Source: Promethearchaeota archaeon
GTDB lineage: Archaea; Asgardarchaeota; Lokiarchaeia; Sigyniarchaeales; SOKP01
Assembly: GCA_011364975.1 (NCBI GenBank)
Contig: RDOE01000007.1
Location: 1 to 63,704 of the forward strand
Direction: 5' to 3'
DNA length: 63,704 bases
Of this stretch, positions 35,875-45,722 are shown in pieces. The position numbers and the translations under genes are program-made. The notes below the pieces were generated by a model, which saw only the letters and a program-made list of their open reading frames with translations, was not told where the DNA came from and did not search any database. The number at the start of each line of letters is the position of its first letter. Within the stretch, counting starts at the first letter, position 1.

Positions 35875-37518
35875 TTAGATTTTTGCATGATGTTTCAATA
35901 TCTGCCCATTTAATGCTCCAGTATGTTGACAATTAGCAAATGTTATTTCACCATTTACTATGACATATTCTATTCCTTCTGGTTCTTTACAACCATTTTC
36001 TAAGGTACCTTTTTCGTTTATTGTCTCAGGATCAAATATAACTAAATCAGCTTTATACCCTTCTTTGATGATTCCTCGATCTTTGAGTTTTAATATTGAG
36101 GCGGGCAATGAGGTCATCTTTTTGATCATTTCCTCTAAAGAAATTATTTCTTGCTCTCTAACCCATCTAGCGATAGCCCTTGGAAATGCACCATATGCTC
36201 GAGGATGGGTATTACCCCCGATAATTAAAATGGCATCAGAACTAGGAACAACGTATTTTTGTAGAAATAAAGGAATAACACTTTTTTTTTCATTTTTTTG
36301 TTGAATTCGAATCATAATTCCCCCTTCTTCATCAAGAATATAATCTAATAATGCATCTTCCAAGTTTTTATAGGGATATAAAATAGTTAAAGCATCATAT
36401 AATGTTTTTCCCTCTACTTTGTGATTATTTAAAGCATAAATGATAATTACTCCTTTACTTAGAACTGGAATTATTTTTTTTCTAAGTAGAAATTTAGGGA
36501 TCACTTTCATCTTTAATGGTGCATCTGAAAGAAACATGGAATATAACTTCGCAAATATTTCGTTTTTAATTTTTTTTCTCGTTTCTGAGTTTGTTAAATT
36601 ACCTTTAAAATCATTATATACCCATGTAGGTAATAGAACAAACGATAGGCTGGTAAACCCGTCATTATATACTACAACATCCGCAGTTATTTCTAACCCT
36701 TGTTCCCTAGACTTATTTACAAGTTCTATTGCTTTTTTAGTCAATTCTTCATATTTATATTGACTAATTACGCTCCAGTGAGATATATGAGCCCTTACAT
36801 TTGCTTCCTGGGCAATTCTTATCAATTCTTTCATACCAATATCAATAACCCCTGCACCTTCATTTCGCATATGTGAATCATAGATTCCATCAAATTGACT
36901 TACCATTTTGGAAAGCTCTATTAATTCTTCTGTTGATGTTACTGATCCAGGAGGATAAACTAACCCTGTAGACAATCCAAAAGCACCTGCTTCCATATTT
37001 TCTTTAACTATTCTCTTCATCTCTGCTAATTCAAGATCAGTTGCAGGTCTTGTCTCTGTGCCTAAAACACATGCTCTAACATTACCTTGAGGGATTAGAA
37101 ATGCTAAATTGATAGAGATACCTCTTTTCTCAATTTCATTAAAAAAATCATTAAGATGATCATATAACTCCGGAGAAGAGCAAAATGCTTTATTTACAAA
37201 ATTAAGGTAATAATCTTTTACTTTTTTATTTGCAGGAGATACTCCAATTCCACATAAACTAACTAAAATTGTGGTCATTCCTTGTGCTATAAATGCTTCA
37301 GCATCAGTTGCTTCAAGAATAGTCAAATCTGCGTGATTATGTAAATCAATAAAACCTGGACAAACCACTTTATCCCTAGCATCTATTACTTTAGCTCCAT
37401 TTGAATCAATATTCTGCTTGATTTCGATAATTTTGTCATCCTTAATTAATAAATCAGATCTAATGGCTGGAGAACCAGTACCATCTACTAAAAACCCATT
37501 CTTAATTAACAAATGCAT
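35875..37518 (-). CDS. N-acyl-D-amino-acid deacylase family amidohydrolase
   Basis: The 547-aa protein has the amidohydrolase opening DARDKVVCPGFIDLHNHADLT with the HxH metal ligands. AFGLSTGLVYPPGS and YDSHMRNEGAGVIDIGMKELI follow, then HISHW. The C-terminal GYKADLVIFDPETI motif is typical of D-aminoacylases. It removes acyl groups from D-amino acids, or acts on a related amide. It is transcribed away from the secernin-like peptidase next to it, so a joint role in amide or peptide catabolism is plausible. Confidence 0.85.
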   Translation of the reverse strand: MHLLIKNGFLVDGTGSPAIRSDLLIKDDKIIEIKQNIDSNGAKVIDARDKVVCPGFIDLHNHADLTILEATDAEAFIAQGMTTILVSLCGIGVSPANKKVKDYYLNFVNKAFCSSPELYDHLNDFFNEIEKRGISINLAFLIPQGNVRACVLGTETRPATDLELAEMKRIVKENMEAGAFGLSTGLVYPPGSVTSTEELIELSKMVSQFDGIYDSHMRNEGAGVIDIGMKELIRIAQEANVRAHISHWSVISQYKYEELTKKAIELVNKSREQGLEITADVVVYNDGFTSLSFVLLPTWVYNDFKGNLTNSETRKKIKNEIFAKLYSMFLSDAPLKMKVIPKFLLRKKIIPVLSKGVIIIYALNNHKVEGKTLYDALTILYPYKNLEDALLDYILDEEGGIMIRIQQKNEKKSVIPLFLQKYVVPSSDAILIIGGNTHPRAYGAFPRAIARWVREQEIISLEEMIKKMTSLPASILKLKDRGIIKEGYKADLVIFDPETINEKGTLENGCKEPEGIEYVIVNGEITFANCQHTGALNGQILKHHAKI

Positions 37519-37654
37519 ATATTATTCCCTTAAAACATTTTTATTTTAATTAATAATAAATTTTTAACTCTATTAAGTTAAATTATAGCATTAAACCTTT
37601 TATTATATGTTCTCCTAAAGTTATTAAGAACCTAACAAGTAAAGGAGAATTAAC

Positions 37655-38845
37655 ATGTGCGATACTTATGTATGCTTATCCACATCAACTTTAGACGGAA
37701 GTGTGATTTTTGGGAAAAATAGTGATAGAATCATTTCAGAAGCGCAATTAATAACATATTCCCCTCGGATAAAATACTCTAAGGGAGAAGAGCTAAATTG
37801 TACTCATATATCAATCCCACAAGCTTCTGAAACAGCTGCTGTAGTTTTAAGCCAGCCTTATTTCATGTATGGTGCAGAAATGGGTGCTAACGAATATAAT
37901 GTAGTGATTGGAAACGAAGCAATTATAACAAGGGAACCTCTGAGAGATTCAGGTCTTATAGGAATGGATCTTCTAAGATTAGGTCTGGAACGTGGTAGAT
38001 CAGCAAAACAAGCACTCGATATTATTATAAAATTATTAGAAGAATATGGTCAAGGTGGGTTTCATAATCTAAAAGGCATTAATTACCATAATTCGTTTTT
38101 AATAGCAGACAATAAAGAAGCTTACGTTTTAGAGACTGCTGGTGATTGGTGGATTGTTGAAATTGTAAAGGATTTCCGTTCTATTTCAAATGATATTACA
38201 ATTAGAGGTAAAGGAGATATGAGGCGAAAAGGAATAATAGATCATGCAATAGAAAAAGGATATTGTAAGGATGAAAACGATTTTGATTTTGCATTAACTT
38301 TTTCAAGCCAAAACGCCTTACCTTCATATGTAGAATGCTCGACTGGGCAGTTAATAAGAAATAACCGAAAAATTACTCCCTCTTTAATGATGAATTTCTT
38401 GAGGAATCATGAGGGAAATATCTGTCGCCACAAACGCGCTGATTTAACTGTTGGTTCTCAAGTATCTCACTTACGAGGGAGTAATAAGAATGCGATCCAT
38501 TGGTTCACAGGAAGTATGTTACCATGTCAAAGCATTTTTAAACCCTATGCTTTTCCTATTAGAACGCAAAATGTCCAAGATTCTAGGCCTAAATCAGAAA
38601 CAAATTCTAATTGGTTCTGGATGAAACATGCTGATTTTGTAAGATCATACATAAAAAATCCTACAACTGAAAAACCAGAAAGAGAAGAATTTATATCCAA
38701 ATCACAAAAAATAGAGGAAGAAATAATCACTAAAATAAATACTTTAATTTCAAAAGAAGAATTAATTGAACCTGAACAATTTATTAACCAAATTGAAACT
38801 ATTAACTTATATTCTTGGCAGAAAGCTGAAGAGCTAATTAAATAA
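37655..38845 (+). CDS. secernin-like C69 family peptidase
   Basis: The 396-aa protein starts MCDTYVCLSTSTLDGSVIFGKNSDR. Cys2, exposed after Met removal, is the predicted N-terminal nucleophile. The region YGAEMGANEYNVVIGNEAI, IGMDLLRLGLERG and EYGQGG closely follows the pattern of eukaryotic secernins. IHWFTGSMLPCQSIFKPYAFP near 290-310 matches the C-terminal part. C69 enzymes are dipeptidases or amidases. A clear ribosome binding site (AAAGGAG) lies before ATG 37655. It is divergent from the amidohydrolase gene. Confidence 0.87.
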   Translation: MCDTYVCLSTSTLDGSVIFGKNSDRIISEAQLITYSPRIKYSKGEELNCTHISIPQASETAAVVLSQPYFMYGAEMGANEYNVVIGNEAIITREPLRDSGLIGMDLLRLGLERGRSAKQALDIIIKLLEEYGQGGFHNLKGINYHNSFLIADNKEAYVLETAGDWWIVEIVKDFRSISNDITIRGKGDMRRKGIIDHAIEKGYCKDENDFDFALTFSSQNALPSYVECSTGQLIRNNRKITPSLMMNFLRNHEGNICRHKRADLTVGSQVSHLRGSNKNAIHWFTGSMLPCQSIFKPYAFPIRTQNVQDSRPKSETNSNWFWMKHADFVRSYIKNPTTEKPEREEFISKSQKIEEEIITKINTLISKEELIEPEQFINQIETINLYSWQKAEELIK

Positions 38846-39004
38846 TTATTTGAGAAATCAATATCAGATAGATTTTGGTTATTATTTACTCCTCTGTTAG
38901 CGACTTAATTGAGTTAAAACTGGCAATTCTGAGATTAGTTCATATATGAGAGTGAAAAATTTAGGTAATGACAATTGCTTGATTGATTAAAAAAGATTTA
39001 CTAC

Positions 39005-39033
39005 CAAAATTCAAAAATTAAGGGTGAATTTTG
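39005..39033. repeat. inverted repeat between convergent genes
   Basis: CAAAATTCA at 39005-39013 pairs with TGAATTTTG at 39025-39033 across an 11-base loop. It lies between the convergent secernin-like and ceramidase-like genes and could help end transcription on both strands. No long T run follows. Confidence 0.35.
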
Positions 39034-39065
39034 AAATTAATCCCAAAAAAATCATCTAAAATTTA

Positions 39066-40454
39066 CTATTTTATTGATTCTAATAACTTGATTACTCCAG
39101 CTTCAATATAAGCACCACAAAGAGGGCTAAAGCACATAAATGGTTCATAACCTCCCTCTCCAGTATACGTTTCTATTGTAAATAAATAACCTATCCAATC
39201 TTGGCAATTTTGGAAAATGAATGTATCCTCCTCATTAGTAGGTGATAGTTTTAATAATTCTTTACCAATATCTTCAAATAATTCACCTGGTATAGTTAAA
39301 ATGCTAAAATTTTTATCCCCGGTTACTCTGAATTTTATATATTGAATGTATGTTTTCCCATACTTTTTTAACCCTTTTGATTCTATCGTGAAAAAGGGAA
39401 AATTAACAGCTTTCTTATCAAATTTAGCGATTTTCATTAGGAAATATTTCTTTATTATCCACTTTAATTTATTTGAAAACCATACTTTTGAATAATATTT
39501 TGCGTCCTTTTGAGGAATAAGTATTGTTTTCATCGAAATATCAATTTCAATATTAGCAGAGTAATCTTCTTCGGGAATAGAATTAACCAGTTTCAACGCT
39601 TCCTCAGCAATAATGTACCCAATTTTTTCTGTATGCTCATAAATTCCAATTTGATCATAAGTTAGGGTTTTATCCTCATCAATCTTCTCAAAATCAGTTC
39701 CTGAAGTAGTTATTGGATTTAAGTCCCCAGATGGACCGTTAAAGTAAATTGTTTTAACACTATTATTTGTTAATTGATCCGTTTTGTAGATAATTCTTCC
39801 AGGATAATCCGCAGATAATTTACTATTTTTATAAGACAAGGTGGTAGGATGACATGCATAATTAATGATAAAACCAATTAGATTATTATCCTCCCTATTT
39901 TTAAAAGATATGACTCCTAAATCTGGTAAAACTTCTCTTTTAGGCCATCTTCGATTAATTACTATTGCTGGGTTAAATTTCTCTTGCTTCCAAGACACTC
40001 TGCATGGCTTTAAATCTTCAAATAACTTATATACCATATTAACTATTCGATTAGCCATCCAAACAATGTATTTATCGCTTTTATTATCTGCAAACATCAC
40101 TCCTTTCATAAAAGCTAATGCTCCACCGGGAAAATAAAATTCTCCTGTAAGATCAAACGAAGCATGAGTGTGCGTAGCATGTAATAGAATATTTTCCGAT
40201 TTTAATACTGGATTTTTTACCATAAGCCGCTTTTTTACATAATCAACAATAGATAAGGGTAATTTTAAAATATCGATCGAAATTAATAATAGGTTTCTTT
40301 CTTTCCCCTCTTCATTATTGTTGCTTATTAGTACACCATAAGCATGAATGTTATCTAAAATTCCTAAACATGGTTCTTTACGAGAATATCCCGCTAATGG
40401 TTTCCCTTTATAATCCTTAGGCGTAATACTAATACGATTAAACGCAACTTTCAT
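39066..40454 (-). CDS. neutral/alkaline ceramidase family protein
   Basis: The 462-aa protein matches the N-terminal catalytic domain of neutral ceramidase: VAFNRISITPKDYKGKPLAGY, LLLISIDILKLPLSIVDYV and HATHTHASFDL with zinc-binding His. The nucleophile region follows (NYACHPTTLSYKNSKLSADYPG, FNGPSGDLNP). Many prokaryotic members act on other amides. The usual C-terminal immunoglobulin-like domain seems absent, as expected from its length. No signal peptide is seen, so it is probably intracellular. It is convergent with the secernin-like gene. Confidence 0.82.
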   Translation of the reverse strand: MKVAFNRISITPKDYKGKPLAGYSRKEPCLGILDNIHAYGVLISNNNEEGKERNLLLISIDILKLPLSIVDYVKKRLMVKNPVLKSENILLHATHTHASFDLTGEFYFPGGALAFMKGVMFADNKSDKYIVWMANRIVNMVYKLFEDLKPCRVSWKQEKFNPAIVINRRWPKREVLPDLGVISFKNREDNNLIGFIINYACHPTTLSYKNSKLSADYPGRIIYKTDQLTNNSVKTIYFNGPSGDLNPITTSGTDFEKIDEDKTLTYDQIGIYEHTEKIGYIIAEEALKLVNSIPEEDYSANIEIDISMKTILIPQKDAKYYSKVWFSNKLKWIIKKYFLMKIAKFDKKAVNFPFFTIESKGLKKYGKTYIQYIKFRVTGDKNFSILTIPGELFEDIGKELLKLSPTNEEDTFIFQNCQDWIGYLFTIETYTGEGGYEPFMCFSPLCGAYIEAGVIKLLESIK

Positions 40455-40599
40455 TTGATCATAATATTAAATTAATCTTCAAAAATTTTGTGTTTTTAAA
40501 ATTTTAGATTTCTAACGCTTAAAATACGAAAATTTTTTATTTTTTTATTTATTTTTAGTCTTAATATTAAATTATTCCTAATAATTAAAGTGGTCTTTA

Positions 40600-40893
40600 A
40601 TGTCATCTAATAAATTAGAAATTTTAGGGATGGAAGGAGTTATTTCCAATTATAAAAGAGGACGTCATACAGTTCATCCTAAACATTGCATAATTATATT
40701 CCCTGATATCAAAACAAGAAAGGAAGCAAATAAGTTAATTGGTAGAACCGTTGTATGGGGGAGTCCTTCAGGAAAAGAACTTAAGGGCGTCATTACTAGA
40801 GCCCACGGTAATAATGGAGCAGTTAGAGCCCACTTTAAAAAAGCGGGTGTTCCAGGACAAGCCCTTGGAACAAAAATCCAAGTAATTAAATAA
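40600..40893 (+). CDS. rpl35ae: large ribosomal subunit protein eL33 (L35Ae)
   Basis: The 97-aa protein matches eL33: GVISNYKRGRHTVHPKHCI, GRTVVWGSPSGKELKGVIT, AHGNNGAVRAHFKK and GVPGQALGTKIQVI. It is a protein of archaeal and eukaryotic large subunits only. It stands alone, with its own promoter in the 145-base gap upstream. Confidence 0.95.
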   Translation: MSSNKLEILGMEGVISNYKRGRHTVHPKHCIIIFPDIKTRKEANKLIGRTVVWGSPSGKELKGVITRAHGNNGAVRAHFKKAGVPGQALGTKIQVIK

Positions 40894-41033
40894 ATTAATT
40901 TTTAATTACTTCTATAATATCAAGCCTTTAACCTTTTTTAGTGCATAAAAGCATTAAAGAACAGCTTATAATTTATCATTTTTAAGATTATATTTCAATT
41001 TTTAAATGATATTACACAAATAACATACTTATT

Positions 41034-41057
41034 TTAGTAGTAAATTTTGTCTACTAA
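41034..41057. repeat. short inverted repeat upstream of the zinc-finger protein gene
   Basis: TTAGTAG (41034-41040) and CTACTAA (41051-41057) form a perfect 7-base inverted repeat about 60 bases before the start of the next gene. It could be an operator, but it is short enough to be chance. Confidence 0.25.
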
Positions 41058-41117
41058 CTTTGATAAAGCGATTATATTTTGGTTCTCAAAATTATATACT
41101 TGGGTTTATAATTATAA

Positions 41118-43259
41118 ATGTCGGAACAACATATTCAAATCTGCAGATTTTGTCAACGTAATATTAAATTAGGATTTTATTGTGAAGATTGTGGTATCAG
41201 TTGTTGTTCTGATTGTTTAAATGAAGAAAAAGTTGACTACTTTTTATGTCAAAAATGTAACTCCAAGGATATTAATATCTTAGAGGATGGAAAGAAAAAA
41301 GTTTGTAAAGAATGCGGCGCAGAACATATTAATCAAGTTACACAACTTTTAAAATCTTGTCCTAAATGCCATTCTCATAAAATTATAAATGTATTTGAAA
41401 AAAAAGATGAATTAGAGAAAAATTTCTTGGATTTAATAAAAAACGTGCGTACTTTTATTGAACCTCTTCGTAGTGTTTCAAATGTGTTATATACGTTAAG
41501 ACAAAAGATAAATGATGCGAGAGCACCTCCTATAAAATGTTTTCATTATTCAAATATGGAAGCTGACTTATTATCTCTTTTTAAATTACTTATTTATGCA
41601 AAAGATAACTTACTTGGTAAGATTCGTAATCTAATTCAACATTTATCAATGAATAAAGATTATTTTTTCAACATTTATTCACAACCAAATTCAAATATAA
41701 GAATTATTGAAGATATATTAGGAAACCTTAATAGAACTTATAAATCAATTGAAGATTTCGTTGAAAGTAATGTAAATACAATAAATAAAAGTATAGAACC
41801 TTTTACAAAAAATCTCAATTTTATAGAAAAAATTACATTATATTTTAAAAAATATTTCAAGTATTTAAATCTCGCAGCTGAGGAAAAACCGGTATATGCG
41901 ATATATGCAAAATTGATAAATGGGTTAAGCACTCAAGATAAATATAAAAAAAATAAGGGCGTTCTTTTTATTACCAATTTTGATCTCTCATTTGTTCATG
42001 AATATGGTAGAATCAAAAAGAAGAAAGAAGGAATTTTTAAAGCTCCTGTGAAGGATTTAACAAGAGTAAAAATTGTTGGAAAAGTCTTCAAAAGATTATA
42101 TATAGAATTTCCTTATGGAAGATACGAGTTTACTTTACCTCCCAATACCATCTCTAAAGTAATGGATTACATCCTCCTCGCTAGAAGTTTTGATGAAACG
42201 ATTATATATGATGAAAATACTGCAAATAAATTATTTGATATTGAATTAGACCTTAGTGGTTTAACAAATTTTATTGAAGAAGCTATAAATTCATTCTTTA
42301 GTTTAAAATGTAAATACAATAACATTAATCAGAATGTGTTAATTTCTAATAATAATAATCTAAATAATGGATCATACCAAAATTTTAGCAATTATCCTAA
42401 TCTTAATCAACTTAATTTAGAAACCAATCGGTTCCAAATACCCCATAACCAATTCATAAATTCCCATCCTGTGTATACTAACCCACCTCCAAATAATTAT
42501 TATAATTACCTTAATAGACCCGAGAATCAATTTCTTTATCAAAAAAATAATCCGATTTTCCCTCAAGGAAATAATCAATTTCAGAATGCGTGGGATTTAA
42601 AATACTATCAGCAACCCATAAGATCCTCCTATCCTATCTCCTATGATGAAGATGACTTTTTCTTACAAAATTTCTATGATACTAGTCGAATTCAAAATTA
42701 TCGTCCTCCTAATTATTCAAATCCTCTAAATAATCCAATATCTGCCTTTGATGAGAAAAATTTATTAATAAGACAACTTGAAAAATTACAAAGACCAAAT
42801 CCTCATAATTTTCCCTCTTCTAATCCATATAATTCTCCAATAACTGATACAACGAGACTTAATCAAGACAATGTATTTAGGGACAAAAATGATAACTTTT
42901 CCTACTTTCAAGAATATTCTAGAAATCATCTTTCCGATTTATTTGAGTATCCTTACGATAATGGAGAAAACTCTCAAGATCTAAAAGGATATACGCCTAA
43001 AGTTGATAAAATAAAACAAAAGAAAAAATTCGAATTAGAACAAGAACGATATAGTCTTGAAGCAACACTAAAGGCATTAGATTCCAAATTTGAATCTGGA
43101 AATATTTCTGAAATTGATTATTTCAAAAATTTCAAAAAGTTACAAAAAGAGATTTACAAAATTGATAAGAAAATTGAAGATTTGAATGAAGAAATTAAAG
43201 AACGAGAATCAATCTCAAAATTTCCAAGAAATTTAGACCGAAGGCGTTATATTACTTGA
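41118..43259 (+). CDS. multidomain zinc-finger, GRAM/PH-like, disordered, SHOCT-like protein
   Basis: The 713-aa protein has four parts. Residues 1-95 hold about 14 cysteines in CxxC pairs (CRFC, CEDC, CQKC, CKEC, CPKC), like B-box or double zinc ribbon folds. Residues about 100-270 are helical. Residues about 280-350 (GVLFITNFDLSFVHEYG, APVKDLTRVKIVGK, RLYIEFPYGRYEFTLP) look like a GRAM or PH-like domain, which in eukaryotes binds membranes. Residues 400-625 are Asn/Pro/Tyr/Gln-rich and disordered. A coiled coil with a SHOCT-like motif (LKALDSKFESGNISEIDYFKNFKKL) ends the protein. No TM segment is seen. The domain calls are inferred by pattern. Confidence 0.75.
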   Translation: MSEQHIQICRFCQRNIKLGFYCEDCGISCCSDCLNEEKVDYFLCQKCNSKDINILEDGKKKVCKECGAEHINQVTQLLKSCPKCHSHKIINVFEKKDELEKNFLDLIKNVRTFIEPLRSVSNVLYTLRQKINDARAPPIKCFHYSNMEADLLSLFKLLIYAKDNLLGKIRNLIQHLSMNKDYFFNIYSQPNSNIRIIEDILGNLNRTYKSIEDFVESNVNTINKSIEPFTKNLNFIEKITLYFKKYFKYLNLAAEEKPVYAIYAKLINGLSTQDKYKKNKGVLFITNFDLSFVHEYGRIKKKKEGIFKAPVKDLTRVKIVGKVFKRLYIEFPYGRYEFTLPPNTISKVMDYILLARSFDETIIYDENTANKLFDIELDLSGLTNFIEEAINSFFSLKCKYNNINQNVLISNNNNLNNGSYQNFSNYPNLNQLNLETNRFQIPHNQFINSHPVYTNPPPNNYYNYLNRPENQFLYQKNNPIFPQGNNQFQNAWDLKYYQQPIRSSYPISYDEDDFFLQNFYDTSRIQNYRPPNYSNPLNNPISAFDEKNLLIRQLEKLQRPNPHNFPSSNPYNSPITDTTRLNQDNVFRDKNDNFSYFQEYSRNHLSDLFEYPYDNGENSQDLKGYTPKVDKIKQKKKFELEQERYSLEATLKALDSKFESGNISEIDYFKNFKKLQKEIYKIDKKIEDLNEEIKERESISKFPRNLDRRRYIT

Positions 43260-43333
43260 TAAAAATAATTTCTAATCTCAAATATTTCTGTCGAATTTAA
43301 TTAAATTTGGATAAAGAAAAAGTTATGAGATAC

Positions 43334-43987
43334 TTAGCTTCCTTCTAATTCTTTTCTTAATTTTTCAATTTCATCTTCCAACTTTGCTTTAGTTTTTAAT
43401 TCAGGTTCTTCTTCTAGCTCATCAAACTCAGAGATATATTGTAATTCATCTGCGGGTACCTCAGGCATTTGACCACCCTGTTCTAACAGCATCTCAGTCT
43501 CCAGTTGGTTTAACTCATCAGAAACATCTATTGCTAGGTCAATTTCAGGGTCACCCGCTAAAATGTCAGCAGATTCCTCAATCTCTGCTACATAGGATTC
43601 AGAGTCTTCTGCGATCTCAGCAATTTTCTCGGGGGCGGCTTTAGTAGCAATTACTTCTAATTCATCACGAATTCCTCCCATTAAATCGCCAGTTGTTGAA
43701 ATCATTTGTCCTTCTTCTATAGCTTCTATTTGTCTTTCAATTTTCGCGCGAATATTGTTAGCTCTATCAACTTTCATCTGATATTGTTTGAATTGAATTA
43801 AATAATTTTTAGCTCTCTCCTTTTCTCCTCGCTTTAGAGCAATTTTTGCGTTTTTTCGTGCAATTTCTGCTCGTTTATTATATGCTTTATTTGCTAAGGC
43901 TATCTTTCTAATATGAGATTTCGCCTTTATTACTAAATCTTCTTTTTCTTTACCTTTTCTAGGAAATAGCTTCTTTTTTAAGCCCAC
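43334..43987 (-). CDS. ESCRT-III (SNF7 family) protein
   Basis: The 217-aa protein has the SNF7 layout: a basic N-terminus (LKKKLFPRKGKEKED), a long basic helical hairpin (ARKNAKIALKRGEKERAKNYLIQFKQYQMK), then a helix with IEAIEEGQMISTTGDLMGGIRDEL. An acidic C-terminal half with short helices follows, ending in a coiled segment LEDEIEKLRKELEG. Eukaryotic ESCRT-III subunits polymerise on membranes to cut necks. Net charge switches from basic to acidic as in CHMP proteins. No Vps4, Vps25 or Vps22 gene is next to it. It is divergent from the shikimate-pathway gene. Confidence 0.8.
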   Translation of the reverse strand: MGLKKKLFPRKGKEKEDLVIKAKSHIRKIALANKAYNKRAEIARKNAKIALKRGEKERAKNYLIQFKQYQMKVDRANNIRAKIERQIEAIEEGQMISTTGDLMGGIRDELEVIATKAAPEKIAEIAEDSESYVAEIEESADILAGDPEIDLAIDVSDELNQLETEMLLEQGGQMPEVPADELQYISEFDELEEEPELKTKAKLEDEIEKLRKELEGS

Positions 43988-44139
43988 GTTAAGTTCACTC
44001 TTTTTAGTAGTATATTTTTATAGGATCTGTTTTATAATTAATATGATTTTTTTGACTTAAAAATTTGATAGAATTTAATAAATTAAAATTATTCCTATCA
44101 ATAAAACTTTCAGAGTCCAAACATTGAGGATATAAGATA

Positions 44140-45243
44140 ATGAAAAAAGTCATATTAAATTTTGAAGTTAAGGAAGAGAATTTCAATGATTTAGTGCAAG
44201 AAGCTTTTAATATGAATTTTACAGACTATTTAATTTCTCAAGAAACGGAATTTGAATTTAAAAACATTGAAAGGATCACTACTTACTCATATAACCCAAA
44301 TATTGAAGCGGATAATTTGATTCTCCTCACTAGTAATGATATACCATCTGAGGTAAAAACTGAAGCAAACCTAGGTCTTTATAGGGAAATATTGACCAAA
44401 AAAGATGAACGGAATATCATCGAAGATTCAAATAAGGTTAAAGTTAAATTTATTATAGTAAAAGCTAAAAATTGGAAAGTTATTCCCTTCGAAAATTTAA
44501 TCGCAGAACTACATAAAACAGATATCGATCTAATCGCTTCTGTAGAAACAATAAAAGAAGCTGAGCTAATGTTAAAAACTTTGCAACTAGGAACTGATGG
44601 AATTCTCTTCAAACCTCAGAATGTAAATGATATTATTGAGTTAAAACGTTTAGTTGTAACGGAATTTTCTATTAAATTAAATAAAGCAAAAATAACAAAT
44701 ATTCAATCTATCTCCGAAAGTGAAAGAGTATGTGTAGACACTACGTCTTTATTAAAAGAAGGAGAAGGAATGTTAATAGGAAGTACTGCGAAAGGATTTG
44801 TTTTAGTGCAAGCAGAAGTCTATGAAACTCAATTCGTTTCCTCTAGGCCATTTAGAGTAAATGCTGGAGATGTTTCTGCCTATATTTTAGTTCCTAGTGA
44901 TATCGAAAATCAAGAATATAAAACAAAATATTTAAGCGAACTAAAGGGAGGAGACAAAGTGATTGTAGTAAAGTATAATGGAGATGCTAGAATTGTCACT
45001 TTGGGAAGAGTAAAGATCGAAACACGCCCTATGCTTCGATTTGAATTAGAGTATAAGAAAGAAAATGAGATAGTAAAAGTCAATTATATAGGACAGAATG
45101 CTGAAACAATAAGATTGATTAAACCTGATGGTATAGCTGCATCTATTGTTGATTTAAAGGTTGGTGATGATATCCTTATTCATCTTGGACTAGGAGCTAC
45201 CCACTTTGGAACTAAAATTGATGAAAATATTATAGAAAAGTAA
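44140..45243 (+). CDS. aroB': 3-dehydroquinate synthase II
   Basis: The 367-aa protein matches archaeal-type DHQ synthase II, which makes 3-dehydroquinate from 2-amino-3,7-dideoxy-threo-hept-6-ulosonate. Motifs are LQLGTDGILFKP, ERVCVDTTSLLKEGEGMLIGS, FVSSRPFRVNAGDVSAYI and LKGGDKVIVV. Length is normal (about 340-370). No partner aroA' (aldolase) gene is in the window. The stop is 20 bases from the convergent queD stop. Confidence 0.95.
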   Translation: MKKVILNFEVKEENFNDLVQEAFNMNFTDYLISQETEFEFKNIERITTYSYNPNIEADNLILLTSNDIPSEVKTEANLGLYREILTKKDERNIIEDSNKVKVKFIIVKAKNWKVIPFENLIAELHKTDIDLIASVETIKEAELMLKTLQLGTDGILFKPQNVNDIIELKRLVVTEFSIKLNKAKITNIQSISESERVCVDTTSLLKEGEGMLIGSTAKGFVLVQAEVYETQFVSSRPFRVNAGDVSAYILVPSDIENQEYKTKYLSELKGGDKVIVVKYNGDARIVTLGRVKIETRPMLRFELEYKKENEIVKVNYIGQNAETIRLIKPDGIAASIVDLKVGDDILIHLGLGATHFGTKIDENIIEK

Positions 45244-45263
45244 AATTGAGAATTACTTTTGAT

Positions 45264-45722
45264 TTAATCTTCATACGAGGCCATAGTGCTTTTACTTTCT
45301 TCTAAAATCACTTTAATATGCTTATTTGGGTAAATCTCCTTTACTTTTCCATGTATATATTTTGCCAACAGTTCACTAGTTGTAGCTCGCAATGGAAGGA
45401 ACATAGTATCAGATTTTGGAAAGACATATCGCTTTTTAGTTCTCGTTATGATCTCAATACTATCTTTATCTTCATATATCTCAAGATCTTGAGAGAGTTT
45501 AGGAATTAATACACAGTGATCTATAGGTTTTATAATAGATTTAACTTTTTTTTTTAATTCAATAAAATCTACTACAAAATAATTTTCATCTAATTCCGAA
45601 CTTAATTCTACCGTAACATAATAATTATGACCATGTAAACGAGAGCATTTGAAGGGTTCTTTTAAAAAATGAGATGCACTAAATTTTACTTGAGTAGAAT
45701 TAATAATAACTTTATAAGGCAT
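45264..45722 (-). CDS. queD: 6-pyruvoyltetrahydropterin synthase / QueD family
   Basis: The 152-aa protein has the zinc ligands of the family: FSASHFL and LHGHNYYV, with a DHCVLIPKL segment. The C-terminal ESKSTMASYE corresponds to the catalytic Glu region. QueD makes 6-carboxytetrahydropterin for deazaguanine synthesis. The divergent neighbour carries a QueC domain, the later step to preQ0, so a role in archaeosine or queuosine synthesis fits. A cysteine in the SRLHGH neighbourhood (FKCSRLHGH) fits the QueD or PTPS-III pattern. Confidence 0.9.
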   Translation of the reverse strand: MPYKVIINSTQVKFSASHFLKEPFKCSRLHGHNYYVTVELSSELDENYFVVDFIELKKKVKSIIKPIDHCVLIPKLSQDLEIYEDKDSIEIITRTKKRYVFPKSDTMFLPLRATTSELLAKYIHGKVKEIYPNKHIKVILEESKSTMASYED

